Source: Paraglaciecola mesophila KMM 241 (GTDB lineage: Bacteria; Pseudomonadota; Gammaproteobacteria; Enterobacterales; Alteromonadaceae). Taken from it: DNA of 64,000 nt. The notes under the pieces are model-generated. The model made no database searches. It had not been told where the DNA came from and saw only the letters and a list, made by a program, of their open reading frames with translations. Position 1 is the first letter of the stretch, and each line of letters begins with the position of its first letter. The translations under genes and the position numbers were made by a program. The stretch is taken from the NCBI RefSeq assembly GCF_000315015.1, contig NZ_BAEP01000040.1, positions 62,001 to 126,000 of the forward strand. The letters run 5' to 3'. This document shows positions 1 to 10,777 of this stretch, piece by piece.

Positions 1-1320
<1,320 letters not shown>

Positions 1321-1328
1321 GCTCGCTA

Positions 1329-1358
1329 CAGGGGCTTGTGAAGTGACTTGCCCCTTTG
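1329..1358 (+). terminator. possible terminator after pepQ
   Basis: AGGGGC (1330-1335) can pair with GCCCCT (1350-1355) across a 14-nt loop, followed by only three T. The stem is short and the T-run weak, so this is a tentative call. Confidence 0.35.
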
Positions 1359-1456
1359 CGTTAAATTGGCATAAAAACAGAGCCTAAAAAATAACATAAG
1401 TAAAATAAGTAACATCAACGCTAGCGCCCACAGGGCATTTAAATAGGAAGAGATAT

Positions 1457-2413
1457 ATGGACGTTCTACTCAGTTATTTACTCTCAGTGCAAACATTGCT
1501 TTTGGTGTTTGTGATTGTGCTGCTCAAGTCTTCTATCAAATTTGTGCCGCAAAACCGCGCCTACGTGATTGAGCGTTTTGGTAAATACCAATCTACCAAG
1601 GAAGCAGGCCTGAATTTCATTGTGCCCTTCATCGACCAAGTGGCAGCGGATCGTTCACTCAAAGAAAAAGCCGTAGATGTACCTGAGCAAAGCGCGATCA
1701 CCAAAGACAATATTTCACTGTCGGTAGATGGTGTATTGTATTTTCGAGTCCTTGACCCTTACAAAGCCACCTACGGCATAGATGACTATGTGTTTGCGGT
1801 AACGCAACTGGCGCAAACCACCATGCGTTCAGAGCTGGGTAAAATGGAGCTAGATAAAACCTTTGAAGAGCGTGACATCCTAAACACCAATATTGTTGCG
1901 TCTATCAATGAAGCATCTGGCCCTTGGGGCATTCAAGTGCTGCGCTATGAGATCAAAGACATCGTGCCGCCGCTATCCGTTATGGAAGCGATGGAAGCAC
2001 AAATGAAAGCGGAGCGAGTAAAACGCGCCCAGATACTCGAATCAGAAGGTGACAGACAAGCCGCCATCAATCGCGCTGAAGGTGAAAAAGCCTCAGTGGT
2101 ACTCGCCGCCGAAGCGGATAAATCAGAGGCGGTATTGCGCGCTGAAGGTGAAGCAAAAGCCATCGTTGCGGTTGCCGCAGCGCAAGCTGAAGCGCTACGC
2201 CAAGTCGGTGAGGCCGCCGCTACGGAAGAGGGCCAAAAAGCCATTCAGCTAGACTTGGCCACTAAAGCCATTGAGGCCAAAGAGGCAATTGCCAAAGAAT
2301 CATCCGTGGTGTTACTGCCAGATAGCGGCACTGATATCGCAGGCGTTGTGGCACAAGCCACCACTATCATTAACTCACTAAATCGAGCAAAACATGATGT
2401 GGCTAAGCGATAA
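1457..2413 (+). CDS. qmcA: SPFH/band 7 membrane protein, QmcA-type stomatin
   Basis: The 318-residue protein has one N-terminal membrane segment (about residues 5-25). A band 7/prohibitin domain follows (about 27-190, with FGKYQSTKEAGLNFIVPFID). Then comes an Ala/Glu/Lys-rich helical region (about 185-260, repeated A-E-G-E/A-E-A-D units) typical of stomatin oligomerisation. Proteins of this family form membrane microdomain scaffolds, often with an NfeD partner. That partner is encoded here by the next gene, which overlaps by 20 bases and so is probably translationally coupled. SD-like AGGAAGAG precedes the ATG. The family is sure; the exact cellular role is not. Confidence 0.9.
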   Translation: MDVLLSYLLSVQTLLLVFVIVLLKSSIKFVPQNRAYVIERFGKYQSTKEAGLNFIVPFIDQVAADRSLKEKAVDVPEQSAITKDNISLSVDGVLYFRVLDPYKATYGIDDYVFAVTQLAQTTMRSELGKMELDKTFEERDILNTNIVASINEASGPWGIQVLRYEIKDIVPPLSVMEAMEAQMKAERVKRAQILESEGDRQAAINRAEGEKASVVLAAEADKSEAVLRAEGEAKAIVAVAAAQAEALRQVGEAAATEEGQKAIQLDLATKAIEAKEAIAKESSVVLLPDSGTDIAGVVAQATTIINSLNRAKHDVAKR

Positions 2414-2849
2414 TTTAGGCATAGGCTTAATCAGCCTTGGCCTCTTACTGTTAGCAATTGAAATTCTGGTGTTGGGGTTTTCCACGTTTGTACTGTTTTT
2501 TGTGGGCTGTGCTGCCGTTATAACTGGCATCTTAATTCAATTTGGCATTGTGGCGGATACCGCCCTCAACGCGACCTTGTTTGTGTCATTGATTACAGCA
2601 GTGCTCGCGGTATTTCTGTGGAAACCCCTTAAAAATATGCAAAAAGACGTGGATCCCAAAAAGGCCAGCAATGACCTAATTGGCCACAGCTTTATACTTG
2701 CCACAGACACCAGCGCTGAACAACCGGCGATTTACCACTTTTCGGGGATAGATTGGCGCTTAGTCAGCGAACAACCCATCGCCAGCGGCACCAAAGTTGA
2801 GGTCATTGCTGTGGATGTGGGGCAATTTACTATTGCGCCCTGCGCCTAG
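2394..2849 (+). CDS. NfeD-like membrane protein (YbbJ type)
   Basis: This 151-residue protein has three or so hydrophobic segments in the first 80 residues (including GIGLISLGLLLLAIEILVLG). A small soluble C-terminal beta-barrel (OB-like, about 90-151, with GTKVEVIAVDVG near the end) follows. This is the short NfeD architecture that lacks the ClpP-like protease domain. Partners of this kind accompany stomatin/SPFH proteins. Its ATG lies inside the upstream SPFH gene; a second in-frame ATG at 2397 is equally possible. The function is inferred from the partnership. Confidence 0.85.
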   Translation: MMWLSDNLGIGLISLGLLLLAIEILVLGFSTFVLFFVGCAAVITGILIQFGIVADTALNATLFVSLITAVLAVFLWKPLKNMQKDVDPKKASNDLIGHSFILATDTSAEQPAIYHFSGIDWRLVSEQPIASGTKVEVIAVDVGQFTIAPCA

Positions 2850-2880
2850 GCACTCGAAGTTCAGTACTCGGCTTTACTGC

Positions 2881-3495
2881 TCATGCTTTGCCCTTGCTTG
2901 CATCCATCGCGATGTAATTGGGCAAAGCTTCGATACGAGATAACCACGCCTGCACGTTAGGATACAGCGACAAATCAAATCCCCCTTCATGCGCAACATG
3001 TGTGTAGCCATACAAGCTGACGTCAGCCGCCGTGACACCCTGACCGGTTAAAAACCGCGTCTGGGCTAATTGTGACTCCATGACAGCTAACGCTTTATGC
3101 CCACCCGCTTGTTTGGCTTCATACTCAGCTTTTTTACTCTCAGGCAAGCCCAAATATTTTGCAATAAAGCGCGCCACAGCGATATAAGGCTCATGGCTGT
3201 ATTGTTCGAAAAATTGCCATTGCTGCACCTTGGCTACAGCAAAAACGTCGCTTGGGAGTAGATCACTGCCGCTGGCCAAATAATTAATAATGGCGTTTGA
3301 CTCCCACAGATGGCGCCCATCATCCAGAGCAAGCAAGGGAATTTTGCCATTGGGATTCATGGCTAAAAAATCTTTAGCATTGGTGCCGCCGGCCAATATA
3401 TCAACATGGATCCATTCGTGCTCAATGTTCAACAACGCGCACATCAATTTCACTTTATAGCAATTGCCAGATTGTGCATCCGCATAAATTTTCAT
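2881..3495 (-). CDS. glutathione S-transferase family protein
   Basis: The 204-aa cytosolic GST has an N-terminal thioredoxin-fold domain (1-80). It carries the glutathione-binding signature GKIPLLALDDGRHLWESNAI, where ESNAI contacts the gamma-glutamyl group. An all-helical C-terminal domain follows, with the conserved TAADVSLYGYTHVA N-capping region. The substrate cannot be told from sequence. It converges with the NfeD-like gene and diverges from the 370-aa gene at 3664, leaving a 168-base shared upstream region in which I see no clear promoter. Confidence 0.92.
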   Translation of the reverse strand: MKIYADAQSGNCYKVKLMCALLNIEHEWIHVDILAGGTNAKDFLAMNPNGKIPLLALDDGRHLWESNAIINYLASGSDLLPSDVFAVAKVQQWQFFEQYSHEPYIAVARFIAKYLGLPESKKAEYEAKQAGGHKALAVMESQLAQTRFLTGQGVTAADVSLYGYTHVAHEGGFDLSLYPNVQAWLSRIEALPNYIAMDASKGKA

Positions 3496-3663
3496 CTTTA
3501 ATTACCTTTCACTTAATCAAAAAATGGGACTGATAAAACTGGCTTTATACTCACCTTTAACGCTTGTAATTCTTTGCATAAATCCATATAAACAAACAGG
3601 AATATCAAATTTATGACCACAAGCGAAATGCGAAAGTAACCCACAATAGAGAAGAATGCACCT

Positions 3664-4776
3664 ATGGCTGATCACCGCCCTTTGTTTAAACACATTAGAA
3701 ACCACGATGCCTTGTTCTCTGAATTGGCCCTGCTGCGTGGTGAATATGTCACGCAATTAGGTTTGAAGCATCATGAGTTTCACAAAACACCTAAGTTCAT
3801 TACCCCTGATGGGCGCCGCTTAACCATTGAGCCAGAGCGCAGCATAGTCGTGCCGAATGTAGACGTGCTAAAAGGCGTTAAAAGCCAGCTTGAAAAAAGC
3901 ATTGCGGGCTTTCATATCATCCCTAAAAGTGAAATTGGTTTTCGCTACCCGACCGCCGCAATTGCTGGCAGCGATGCGCCGTTTATCAAACGCTTTCGCT
4001 CAGAGTTTTTTCACAAAGACGGTGAAAACCGCGATATCTGCCGCCCTATAAACTTGTCATACGGCATTAAAAGCCGAGGTAAAGCGGATAATCGTCAAGA
4101 ATATGAAGTGTGGGTACAAGACGCTCACCTAGCCCAAGACCCTTCACATTTATTTATCGATAAATACGGTGAAGACTTGCCTGATGATGTACGCCAGTTC
4201 GCATTAGAAGAGCCTGTTGTGCATGGCTGGATGGGCGTAAAGCGCGCGGCGTTTGAAGCCATTTACTATGATCCCAGTCGCTTTGGCGATATCGCTGTGT
4301 GCGTCGGTTTGTCGGTTGATGCCTACAATATTGGCGCGCGTCCTGATTTAGCCTACTCTGGGGAAATAGGCAGTTCAATTGCCATAGGCAATGCTGAATT
4401 AGAGTGGGAAGTGATGGGTTATTATGCCCCTGTTGGCCAAGCCTTTGAACATGACCAAATTTGGCATGCCATCGACAGCACCATTGCTGCTATTGCAACG
4501 CCATTAGAAAACACTTATCAAAACGATTTAATATCCACTAATGAGAGTAAAACTGAACGTATTTTGAGTACTGTTGCAGCGGTTGGCTCAACGCCTAAGC
4601 AAATTGCCGCATGGAATTTAAAGCCGTGGGAATTTTTAGAAACCACCAGCGAACATCGTAAAAAAGCTCACGATCCAAGTCGTAGCGTAAATTTGCTAGG
4701 GCGCTTAAATCGTTTGTTTTATCAAGACAAGCAACCATTGCCGTCACTGAATAAAATTCACGACTTAATAAGTTAG
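3664..4776 (+). CDS. uncharacterised 370-aa protein
   Basis: I do not recognise this family. The protein is soluble-looking, without signal peptide or membrane segment, and its composition is ordinary for the chromosome. Recognisable stretches include RRLTIEPERSIVVPNVDVL near residue 55, a Gly/Ala-rich segment YSGEIGSSIAIGNAELEWE near 236, and a basic C-terminus. AGAAG precedes the ATG by about eight bases. It stands alone between a divergent GST gene and a strong terminator. Because it is full-length and has normal codon use it is probably a real gene; no function is proposed. Confidence 0.7.
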   Translation: MADHRPLFKHIRNHDALFSELALLRGEYVTQLGLKHHEFHKTPKFITPDGRRLTIEPERSIVVPNVDVLKGVKSQLEKSIAGFHIIPKSEIGFRYPTAAIAGSDAPFIKRFRSEFFHKDGENRDICRPINLSYGIKSRGKADNRQEYEVWVQDAHLAQDPSHLFIDKYGEDLPDDVRQFALEEPVVHGWMGVKRAAFEAIYYDPSRFGDIAVCVGLSVDAYNIGARPDLAYSGEIGSSIAIGNAELEWEVMGYYAPVGQAFEHDQIWHAIDSTIAAIATPLENTYQNDLISTNESKTERILSTVAAVGSTPKQIAAWNLKPWEFLETTSEHRKKAHDPSRSVNLLGRLNRLFYQDKQPLPSLNKIHDLIS

Positions 4777-4794
4777 AAAGCGAATTTCAAGCAG

Positions 4795-4822
4795 AAAAAA
4801 GCCCACATTGAGTGGGCTTTTG
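4795..4822. terminator. bidirectional rho-independent terminator
   Basis: Stem AAAAGCCCAC / GTGGGCTTTT with loop ATTGA, an A-run on the left and a T-run on the right. It serves the gene ending at 4776 on the plus strand and pmbA ending at 4837 on the minus strand. Confidence 0.88.
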
Positions 4823-4836
4823 TGTACAAAAAGGTT

Positions 4837-6162
4837 TTAATCGCCAGCGACTTGCATGTTATCGATCAAAATAGAGCCTGTTTGAATACTGCCTCGGCGT
4901 TCTATTTGTGAACCCACAGCGACGATGTTTTTCAACATATCAGCCAGATTGCCCGCAATGGTGATTTCATGCACTGGGTATTGAATAACACCATTTTCAA
5001 CCCAAAAACCTGCTGCACCGCGGCTGTAATCACCCGTGACCACATTGACCCCTTGGCCCATTAATTCAGTGACTAGCAAACCTGTACCGAGTTCAGCTAA
5101 CATTTGCTTATCGCTTTGCCCCGTAGGCTTAATCAGCCAGTTGTGAATACCACCAGCATGGCCAGTGGTTTGCATTTTCATCTTACGGGCAGAGTAACTG
5201 GTTAACAGGTATTGATTGAGAATACCGTCAGTAACGATCTCACTGTCTTTCGTGCGCACACCTTCGTGGTCAAACGCTGAGCTGGCTAAACCACGCATGA
5301 TAAAAGGGCGTTCGCTGATGCTGAACCAGTTAGGCAGTACCTGCTCACCTAATTTATCGAGTAAAAACGATGATTTGCGATATAAATTGCCACCACTGAT
5401 TGCACTGATGAAGTGGCCGATTAAACCCGAGGCAATTTCTTTATCAAACAACACCGGTACTTTGGCTGTTTTGATTTGACGAGCACCTAAGCGGCCTAAA
5501 GTAAACTCAGCCGACTCTTTGCCTATTTGCTCTGGGCTTGCCATAAGATCAGCCTGGCGCTCAACGGTATAGCTGTAATCACGCTGCATATCGCCATCTT
5601 GCTCACCAATGACCACGCAGCTCATGCTGTAACGGCTGCTGTTATAACCCACGTTTAGACCGTGGCTGTTACCGTATACCTTGGTGCCCAAATTCGCATT
5701 GTAAGACGCGCCATCAGAGTTGGTAATGCGCGGGTCGAAAGCTAATGCGGCGGTTTCCGCTGTAATGACTTGCTCAATGGCGAAGTCAGTATCTAGCTCG
5801 ATCGGATGGAACAGGTCAAGATCTTGCGGCTCAAACGCCATCAATTCTTTGTCAGCCAAACCAGAACAGTCATCTTCCCCTGTGTATTTGGCAATTTCAA
5901 TGGCCTTTTCCACCGTTAAGCGCAACGCTTGCGGACTTAAATCTGCGGTTGAGGCGCTGCCTTTGCGTTGCCCCTTGTATACCGTGATCCCTAAACCACC
6001 ATCGTTGGTAAACTCGACTGTTTCAACTTCTTTTAAACGAGAAGAAACCGCGATCCCGCGTACCTTAGACATGCTAGCTTCGGCTTGCGTGGCGCCTTTT
6101 TCCTTGGCCAGTTTCAGTACATCTTCGACTATTTGTTGGATATCCGTTAATTGCTGCTGCAT
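4837..6162 (-). CDS. pmbA: metalloprotease subunit PmbA/TldE
   Basis: This 441-aa protein is the non-catalytic subunit of the TldD-TldE (PmbA) protease, which processes modified peptides such as microcin B17 and also acts on CcdA. The sequence matches PmbA: the N-terminal PmbA/TldD domain and the C-terminal part with ISGGNLYRKSSFLLDKLGEQ and GDYSRGAAGFWVENG. The HExxxH zinc motif of TldD is absent, as expected for TldE. The partner tldD lies at 9335-10777. pmbA diverges from yjgA, the same arrangement as in E. coli. Confidence 0.95.
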   Translation of the reverse strand: MQQQLTDIQQIVEDVLKLAKEKGATQAEASMSKVRGIAVSSRLKEVETVEFTNDGGLGITVYKGQRKGSASTADLSPQALRLTVEKAIEIAKYTGEDDCSGLADKELMAFEPQDLDLFHPIELDTDFAIEQVITAETAALAFDPRITNSDGASYNANLGTKVYGNSHGLNVGYNSSRYSMSCVVIGEQDGDMQRDYSYTVERQADLMASPEQIGKESAEFTLGRLGARQIKTAKVPVLFDKEIASGLIGHFISAISGGNLYRKSSFLLDKLGEQVLPNWFSISERPFIMRGLASSAFDHEGVRTKDSEIVTDGILNQYLLTSYSARKMKMQTTGHAGGIHNWLIKPTGQSDKQMLAELGTGLLVTELMGQGVNVVTGDYSRGAAGFWVENGVIQYPVHEITIAGNLADMLKNIVAVGSQIERRGSIQTGSILIDNMQVAGD

Positions 6163-6270
6163 ACACCCTTCATTATCAAACGAGATTACCTTGAGCGACT
6201 AACGACTAACTATATTAATCGCCAATACAAGGTTACAATATTTTCCTAGTGTACCATTAAAGACATTGTT

Positions 6271-6798
6271 ATGGCCGTATCTCCAGATAAAAACGAATTT
6301 GAAGTAGAACAAGAAGACACCCAACTGAGCAAGACTCAGATCAAAAATCAAATGAATGATTTGCAAAAGCTAGGCGTATCCTTAGTGGATCTCAGCCCGA
6401 CGGCGCTGGCCAAAATTCCTATGGATCAGGAGTTGCTCGACGCTGTTATGTTGGCTAGGCGCATTTTACGCAAAAAAGAGGGTTACCGTCGTCAACTTCA
6501 GTTGATTGGCAAACTCATGCGCCACCGAGATGTGGCTCCTATCGAGCAAGCATTGCTGCAAATTCAGGCTTCACATCAAAAAACCAATCAAAAATTTCAC
6601 AAATTAGAGATGTTGCGCGATAACTTAATTGCCCAAGGTGATAGCGCTATTGAAGATGTCCTAGAAGAGCATCCTATTTTAGAACGTCAGAAATTGCGCC
6701 AGTTGGTTCGCCAAGCGGCAAAACAGCAAGCGGATAATAAACCGCCCAAAGCGGCTCGCGAGTTATTTAAGTATTTACAATCTTCAATAGACGGATAA
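6271..6798 (+). CDS. yjgA: ribosome-associated protein YjgA (DarP)
   Basis: The 175-residue, highly charged helical protein belongs to the DUF615/YjgA family. Family members bind late 50S ribosomal particles and help assemble the large subunit. Diagnostic segments include QMNDLQKLGVSLVDLSP, MLARRILRKKEGYRRQLQLIGKLMR and the C-terminal RELFKYLQ. The gene diverges from pmbA, and the lipoprotein gene starts five bases after its stop, so the two are probably co-transcribed. Confidence 0.94.
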   Translation: MAVSPDKNEFEVEQEDTQLSKTQIKNQMNDLQKLGVSLVDLSPTALAKIPMDQELLDAVMLARRILRKKEGYRRQLQLIGKLMRHRDVAPIEQALLQIQASHQKTNQKFHKLEMLRDNLIAQGDSAIEDVLEEHPILERQKLRQLVRQAAKQQADNKPPKAARELFKYLQSSIDG

Positions 6799-6803
6799 TA
6801 AAT

Positions 6804-9239
6804 ATGCGTAAACGGTTACCGATGTACATAGTGTGGTTAGCGATTTTTACGCTAACCAGTTGTGGTGGTGGGGTTTCAGGGGATAACGGCGACGACCCGT
6901 TTGGCTCTGGCGGTGATACTGATGATGACACATCTACTTTTACCTTAGCGGTATCAACCTATAATGAACAATGCTCCACATCCACGCAAAGCTTTACCTC
7001 AGGCCAAGTAGCCTGTGCACAAGCCACTTTGATGCAAAACGGTAGCCCTGTTGAAGGTGAAATTATTACCTTTTCTGGTTCGCTTGGTACATTTTCCAGT
7101 ACAACGAAACTGACTGATAGCCAAGGCGTCGCACAAATAACGATTTCCAGTGAAAACAGTGAAGTCGGCGCGGCCGTGTTAAGCGCTACCTTTGATGACA
7201 CCACTAGCAGCGAAAATTATGAATATTTAAGTGCTGATACCTTAACCAGCCAATCTGCCGTGGTTAACTTAGCTTTGCTTAACAGTGGTCAGGTAGTCAA
7301 TCGTTTTCAGGCAGGCACTGATGTTCAGCTGCAATCACAAATTACCGATGAGAACGACCTAGCCGTTGAGGGAGTTATCGTTACCTTTAGCGCACAGCGC
7401 GGTACGCTAAATACCGATTCTGCGTTAACCGATAGCAATGGTGTGGCGCAAGTCACCTTGTCGGCTACAGACAGTGATATTGGTGCTGGCGTAATTACGG
7501 CCACAGCCGAGGTTAATGCTGTCGATTTAGCCTCGTCACTTAATTATGAAATACAAGCTGCCGGCGCCATCTCAGAACAGATTATCCGTTTAGGTTATTT
7601 TGATGACAACGGCGTATTTATTGAAAATCAACTAGGAGTGAGTGCACGTAATAGTGCAGGTGACGTTGAAATAAGTGCTGGTGGTACTTTGGGTGTTTCT
7701 ATCGCACTGGTAGATGAAAATGACCAGCGTATTTTAACCCAAACCCCTGTTACCTTTAGTTCGAACTGTGTCACTGATGGTTTCGCCACAATCGACACTC
7801 TAGTTAACACGATAAATGGCGTGGCTAACGCCACGTTTGAAGACCAAAGCTGCGCAGGTGGAGACGGCAACACCGATTCTATTGTTGCATCTGTGGTAGT
7901 TAATAACGCAACCCTTAGTGTTTCTCAGGCGATTTCAATACAAGCAGAGTCCATAGGCTCATTGGCTTTTGTATCAGCTGAGCCCAGCTCACTAGTGCTT
8001 CGCGGCACGGGAGGTCAAAACAGCTCAACGGTATCGACCTTGGTATTTCAAGTAAACGGTGCACTGGGCAATCCATTGTCACAACAAGAAGTGTCGTTTA
8101 GCTTAAACACGCAAACTGGCGGTTTAACACTTTCTTCAACCACTGGCCTCACCAACTCACAGGGTCAGGTGAGTACTCGCGTAACTGCGGGTGACGTACC
8201 AACTTCAGTGCGAGTAACCGCCGAAGTAGAAACCGAATCAGGCGAGAGTATCATCACCCAGTCTGACCTATTGTCGGTTAACACCGGCTTACCCGACCAA
8301 AATAGCATGACCATCTCGGCTGACAACCTCAACCCAGAAGCGTTTGATATAAATGAGCAAGAAGTAAATCTAGTGGTGCGCTTGGCTGACACCTTCAACA
8401 ATCCAGTGCCTGACGGCACCGCAGTCAGCTTTACCACTGAAGGTGGCTCTATCGACGGCAGTTGCACTACGGTGTCCGGCGCGTGCGCCGTAACCTGGGT
8501 GAGCGCGAATCCTAAGGTGCCAGATCACCGTATCACTATTTTAGCTACCGCTATAGGCCATGAAACCTTATTTGATAGCAACGGTAACAATTTCTACGAT
8601 GATGCCGATGGTGCAGGTTTTAATGACAACACGGACAATGGGTTGTCGACCAGCCTATATGGGCAAACCGGCTTTGTGGATATCAGTGAAGCCTGGCGCG
8701 ATGACAACGAAAATGGCATCCGCGATGCGGGTGAGATATTTCTTGATTACAACGCCAACGGTAGCTTTGATTCAGCCGACAGCCTCTTTAATGGCCCTCA
8801 GTGTTCAGGCAACAGTTGCGGCACAGGTGATGCGAATACCATGCATGTGCGCCGCGCCTTAGTGTTGGTTACATCTAGCTCCGCAGCGCAAATCGATATT
8901 ATTGATAACAGCGCCGCCGTCATTGCCAGCAACTATCAAACATCAACAGCGGCAACGGCTATACCGCGCGATACCAGCCAAAGCTTTACGGTTGTTTTCG
9001 CAGATACCGCGCGCCAACCTATAGCGAGTGGCTCTACGATTGTCGTCAGTTCCAGTGCAGGGCAACTCAATGGTCAAACAAATTTAAGCATGCCCAGCAC
9101 CTCGGTCAATGCGGCATCGCGAGCGACCTTCACCCTAGAGAATGATGTATCTGAAACAACATCAGCCACATTGAGTGTGACGATCACCTCCCCTAGCGGC
9201 GTTGAATCTACAACCAGCACGATAGTGACTTTGAATTAA
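6804..9239 (+). CDS. large lipoprotein with bacterial Ig-like (Big_1/invasin-type) domains
   Basis: The 811-aa exported lipoprotein has a signal peptide ending in lipobox LTSC (Cys20), then GGG and an acidic Asp/Gly linker. The body contains several Big_1-like beta domains. They are recognisable from repeats of the type VTFS...G...(T/S)DSNGVAQVTLSA at about residues 85-130, 180-235, 300-350, 400-460 and 530-570. Near residues 590-670 there are Asp/Asn-Gly calcium-loop-like motifs (DSNGNNFYDDADG, DDNENGIRDAGE, DYNANGSFDSAD). A last Ig-like unit follows at about 700-811. The protein is probably surface-exposed or periplasm-facing, in an adhesion or envelope role; the exact function is unknown. 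Confidence 0.85.
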   Translation: MRKRLPMYIVWLAIFTLTSCGGGVSGDNGDDPFGSGGDTDDDTSTFTLAVSTYNEQCSTSTQSFTSGQVACAQATLMQNGSPVEGEIITFSGSLGTFSSTTKLTDSQGVAQITISSENSEVGAAVLSATFDDTTSSENYEYLSADTLTSQSAVVNLALLNSGQVVNRFQAGTDVQLQSQITDENDLAVEGVIVTFSAQRGTLNTDSALTDSNGVAQVTLSATDSDIGAGVITATAEVNAVDLASSLNYEIQAAGAISEQIIRLGYFDDNGVFIENQLGVSARNSAGDVEISAGGTLGVSIALVDENDQRILTQTPVTFSSNCVTDGFATIDTLVNTINGVANATFEDQSCAGGDGNTDSIVASVVVNNATLSVSQAISIQAESIGSLAFVSAEPSSLVLRGTGGQNSSTVSTLVFQVNGALGNPLSQQEVSFSLNTQTGGLTLSSTTGLTNSQGQVSTRVTAGDVPTSVRVTAEVETESGESIITQSDLLSVNTGLPDQNSMTISADNLNPEAFDINEQEVNLVVRLADTFNNPVPDGTAVSFTTEGGSIDGSCTTVSGACAVTWVSANPKVPDHRITILATAIGHETLFDSNGNNFYDDADGAGFNDNTDNGLSTSLYGQTGFVDISEAWRDDNENGIRDAGEIFLDYNANGSFDSADSLFNGPQCSGNSCGTGDANTMHVRRALVLVTSSSAAQIDIIDNSAAVIASNYQTSTAATAIPRDTSQSFTVVFADTARQPIASGSTIVVSSSAGQLNGQTNLSMPSTSVNAASRATFTLENDVSETTSATLSVTITSPSGVESTTSTIVTLN

Positions 9240-9261
9240 TGTTGTCACAGCTTGCAGATAC

Positions 9262-9293
9262 AAAAATGGCGCGATATTCGCGCCATTTTTTTA
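9262..9293. terminator. bidirectional rho-independent terminator
   Basis: Stem AAAATGGCGCG / CGCGCCATTTT with loop ATATT, an A-run before and seven T after. It lies between the convergent lipoprotein gene and tldD and can serve both. Confidence 0.92.
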
Positions 9294-9334
9294 TTGCTTA
9301 GAAAGTCGTTGTTTAAAAAATAACAACTTGGTAA

Positions 9335-10777
9335 TTAGGCTGTACCGCCTACAGTTAGTTCATCCACTTTAAGTGTAGGCTGACCAACTCCCACTGGCAC
9401 GCTCTGACCGTCTTTACCACACACGCCAACACCTTTATCTAGGGCTAGGTCGTTGCCCACCATAGAGACCTTCTGCATAGCTTCTGGGCCGTTACCGATC
9501 AGTGTAGCGCCCTTAATCGGCTTGGTGACCTTACCATTCTCTATGAGATACGCTTCTGAGGTAGAGAACACAAACTTTCCAGAGGTAATGTCTACTTGGC
9601 CACCACCAAAATTAGGTGCATAAATCCCATTTTTGATACTGGCAATGATCTCTTCTGGCTCATGTTGCCCGCCCAACATATAGGTATTGGTCATGCGCGG
9701 CATAGGCAAATGTGCGTATGACTCACGGCGACCGTTACCAGTAGGCTTAACACCCATCAAACGCGCATTGAGTTTATCTTGCATATAGCCAGTCAAAATA
9801 CCATCTTTGATCAGCACATTGTACTGGCTAGGGGTGCCTTCATCATCTACCGACAACGAACCACGGCGATTTGCCAATGTGCCATCGTCTACTATGGTGC
9901 AACCTACTGAAGCAACTTGCTCCCCCATACGCCCGCTAAACGTCGATGCGCCTTTGCGATTAAAATCTCCTTCAAGGCCATGCCCTACTGCTTCATGTAA
10001 TAATACACCTGGCCAGCCACTGCCTAATACCACCGGCATTTGGCCAGCAGGCGCAGCCACTGCACGCATGTTTACCCGCGCCATATGAATGGCTTCATCA
10101 GCAATCTGTTCGTAAAGTGGGCGCCCATCAGCTTGGCTTAGAAAATATTCATAGGCATAGCGGCCACCCGCGCCTGAGCTGCCACGTTCACGTCGCGCGT
10201 CTTTTTCCATTAACACGGAGCAGTTCAAACGTACTAGTGGGCGAATATCAGTACAAAACGTACCGTCGGTAGCGGCAATTAAAACTTCCTCGTAAACACC
10301 ACTGATGCTCACAACCACTTGGCTTAGTGCGCTTTCTTGCTGGCGAATGTAGTTATCAACCGCGCGCAAAAGGGCTATTTTTTCTTCGTCTTGCATACCT
10401 AAAATAGGATTGTCAGCATGGTACTTAGGGTCAACCTTGCTGTTTTTAAGGCCTGTAACTTTATGCTTGCCCCCCGCACTTGCAATGTTGCGCGAGGCTT
10501 TTGCCGCTTGCATCAAAGCTTCTGGGTTGATGTCATCTGAATAAGCAAACCCGGTTTTTTCGCCACTAACTGCACGCACACCTACACCGCGCTCGACGTT
10601 ATAGCTGCCATCTTTAATGATGCCGTCTTCGAGCACCCAAGTTTCGTGCTGACTGGCCTGAAAATACAGATCAGCAAAATCATTATCATGTTGATAAATG
10701 GCATCTAACGCGTTTGCAAGATGGTCTCTGTCGAGGTTAGCGGCAGTAAGCAGGTTTTGTTCAACCAGATTAGACAA
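9335..10777 (-). CDS. tldD: metalloprotease TldD
   Basis: This 480-aa catalytic subunit of the TldD/TldE zinc protease carries the HExxxH motif as [15 protein letters not shown]-terminal family blocks [17 protein letters not shown] and [16 protein letters not shown] are also present. The subunit degrades or matures small peptides together with PmbA (4837-6162). Its start overlaps the end of the nitrilase gene by eight bases, making it the last gene of the mre-to-tldD transcription unit. Confidence 0.97.
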   Translation of the reverse strand: MSNLVEQNLLTAANLDRDHLANALDAIYQHDNDFADLYFQASQHETWVLEDGIIKDGSYNVERGVGVRAVSGEKTGFAYSDDINPEALMQAAKASRNIASAGGKHKVTGLKNSKVDPKYHADNPILGMQDEEKIALLRAVDNYIRQQESALSQVVVSISGVYEEVLIAATDGTFCTDIRPLVRLNCSVLMEKDARRERGSSGAGGRYAYEYFLSQADGRPLYEQIADEAIHMARVNMRAVAAPAGQMPVVLGSGWPGVLLHEAVGHGLEGDFNRKGASTFSGRMGEQVASVGCTIVDDGTLANRRGSLSVDDEGTPSQYNVLIKDGILTGYMQDKLNARLMGVKPTGNGRRESYAHLPMPRMTNTYMLGGQHEPEEIIASIKNGIYAPNFGGGQVDITSGKFVFSTSEAYLIENGKVTKPIKGATLIGNGPEAMQKVSMVGNDLALDKGVGVCGKDGQSVPVGVGQPTLKVDELTVGGTA

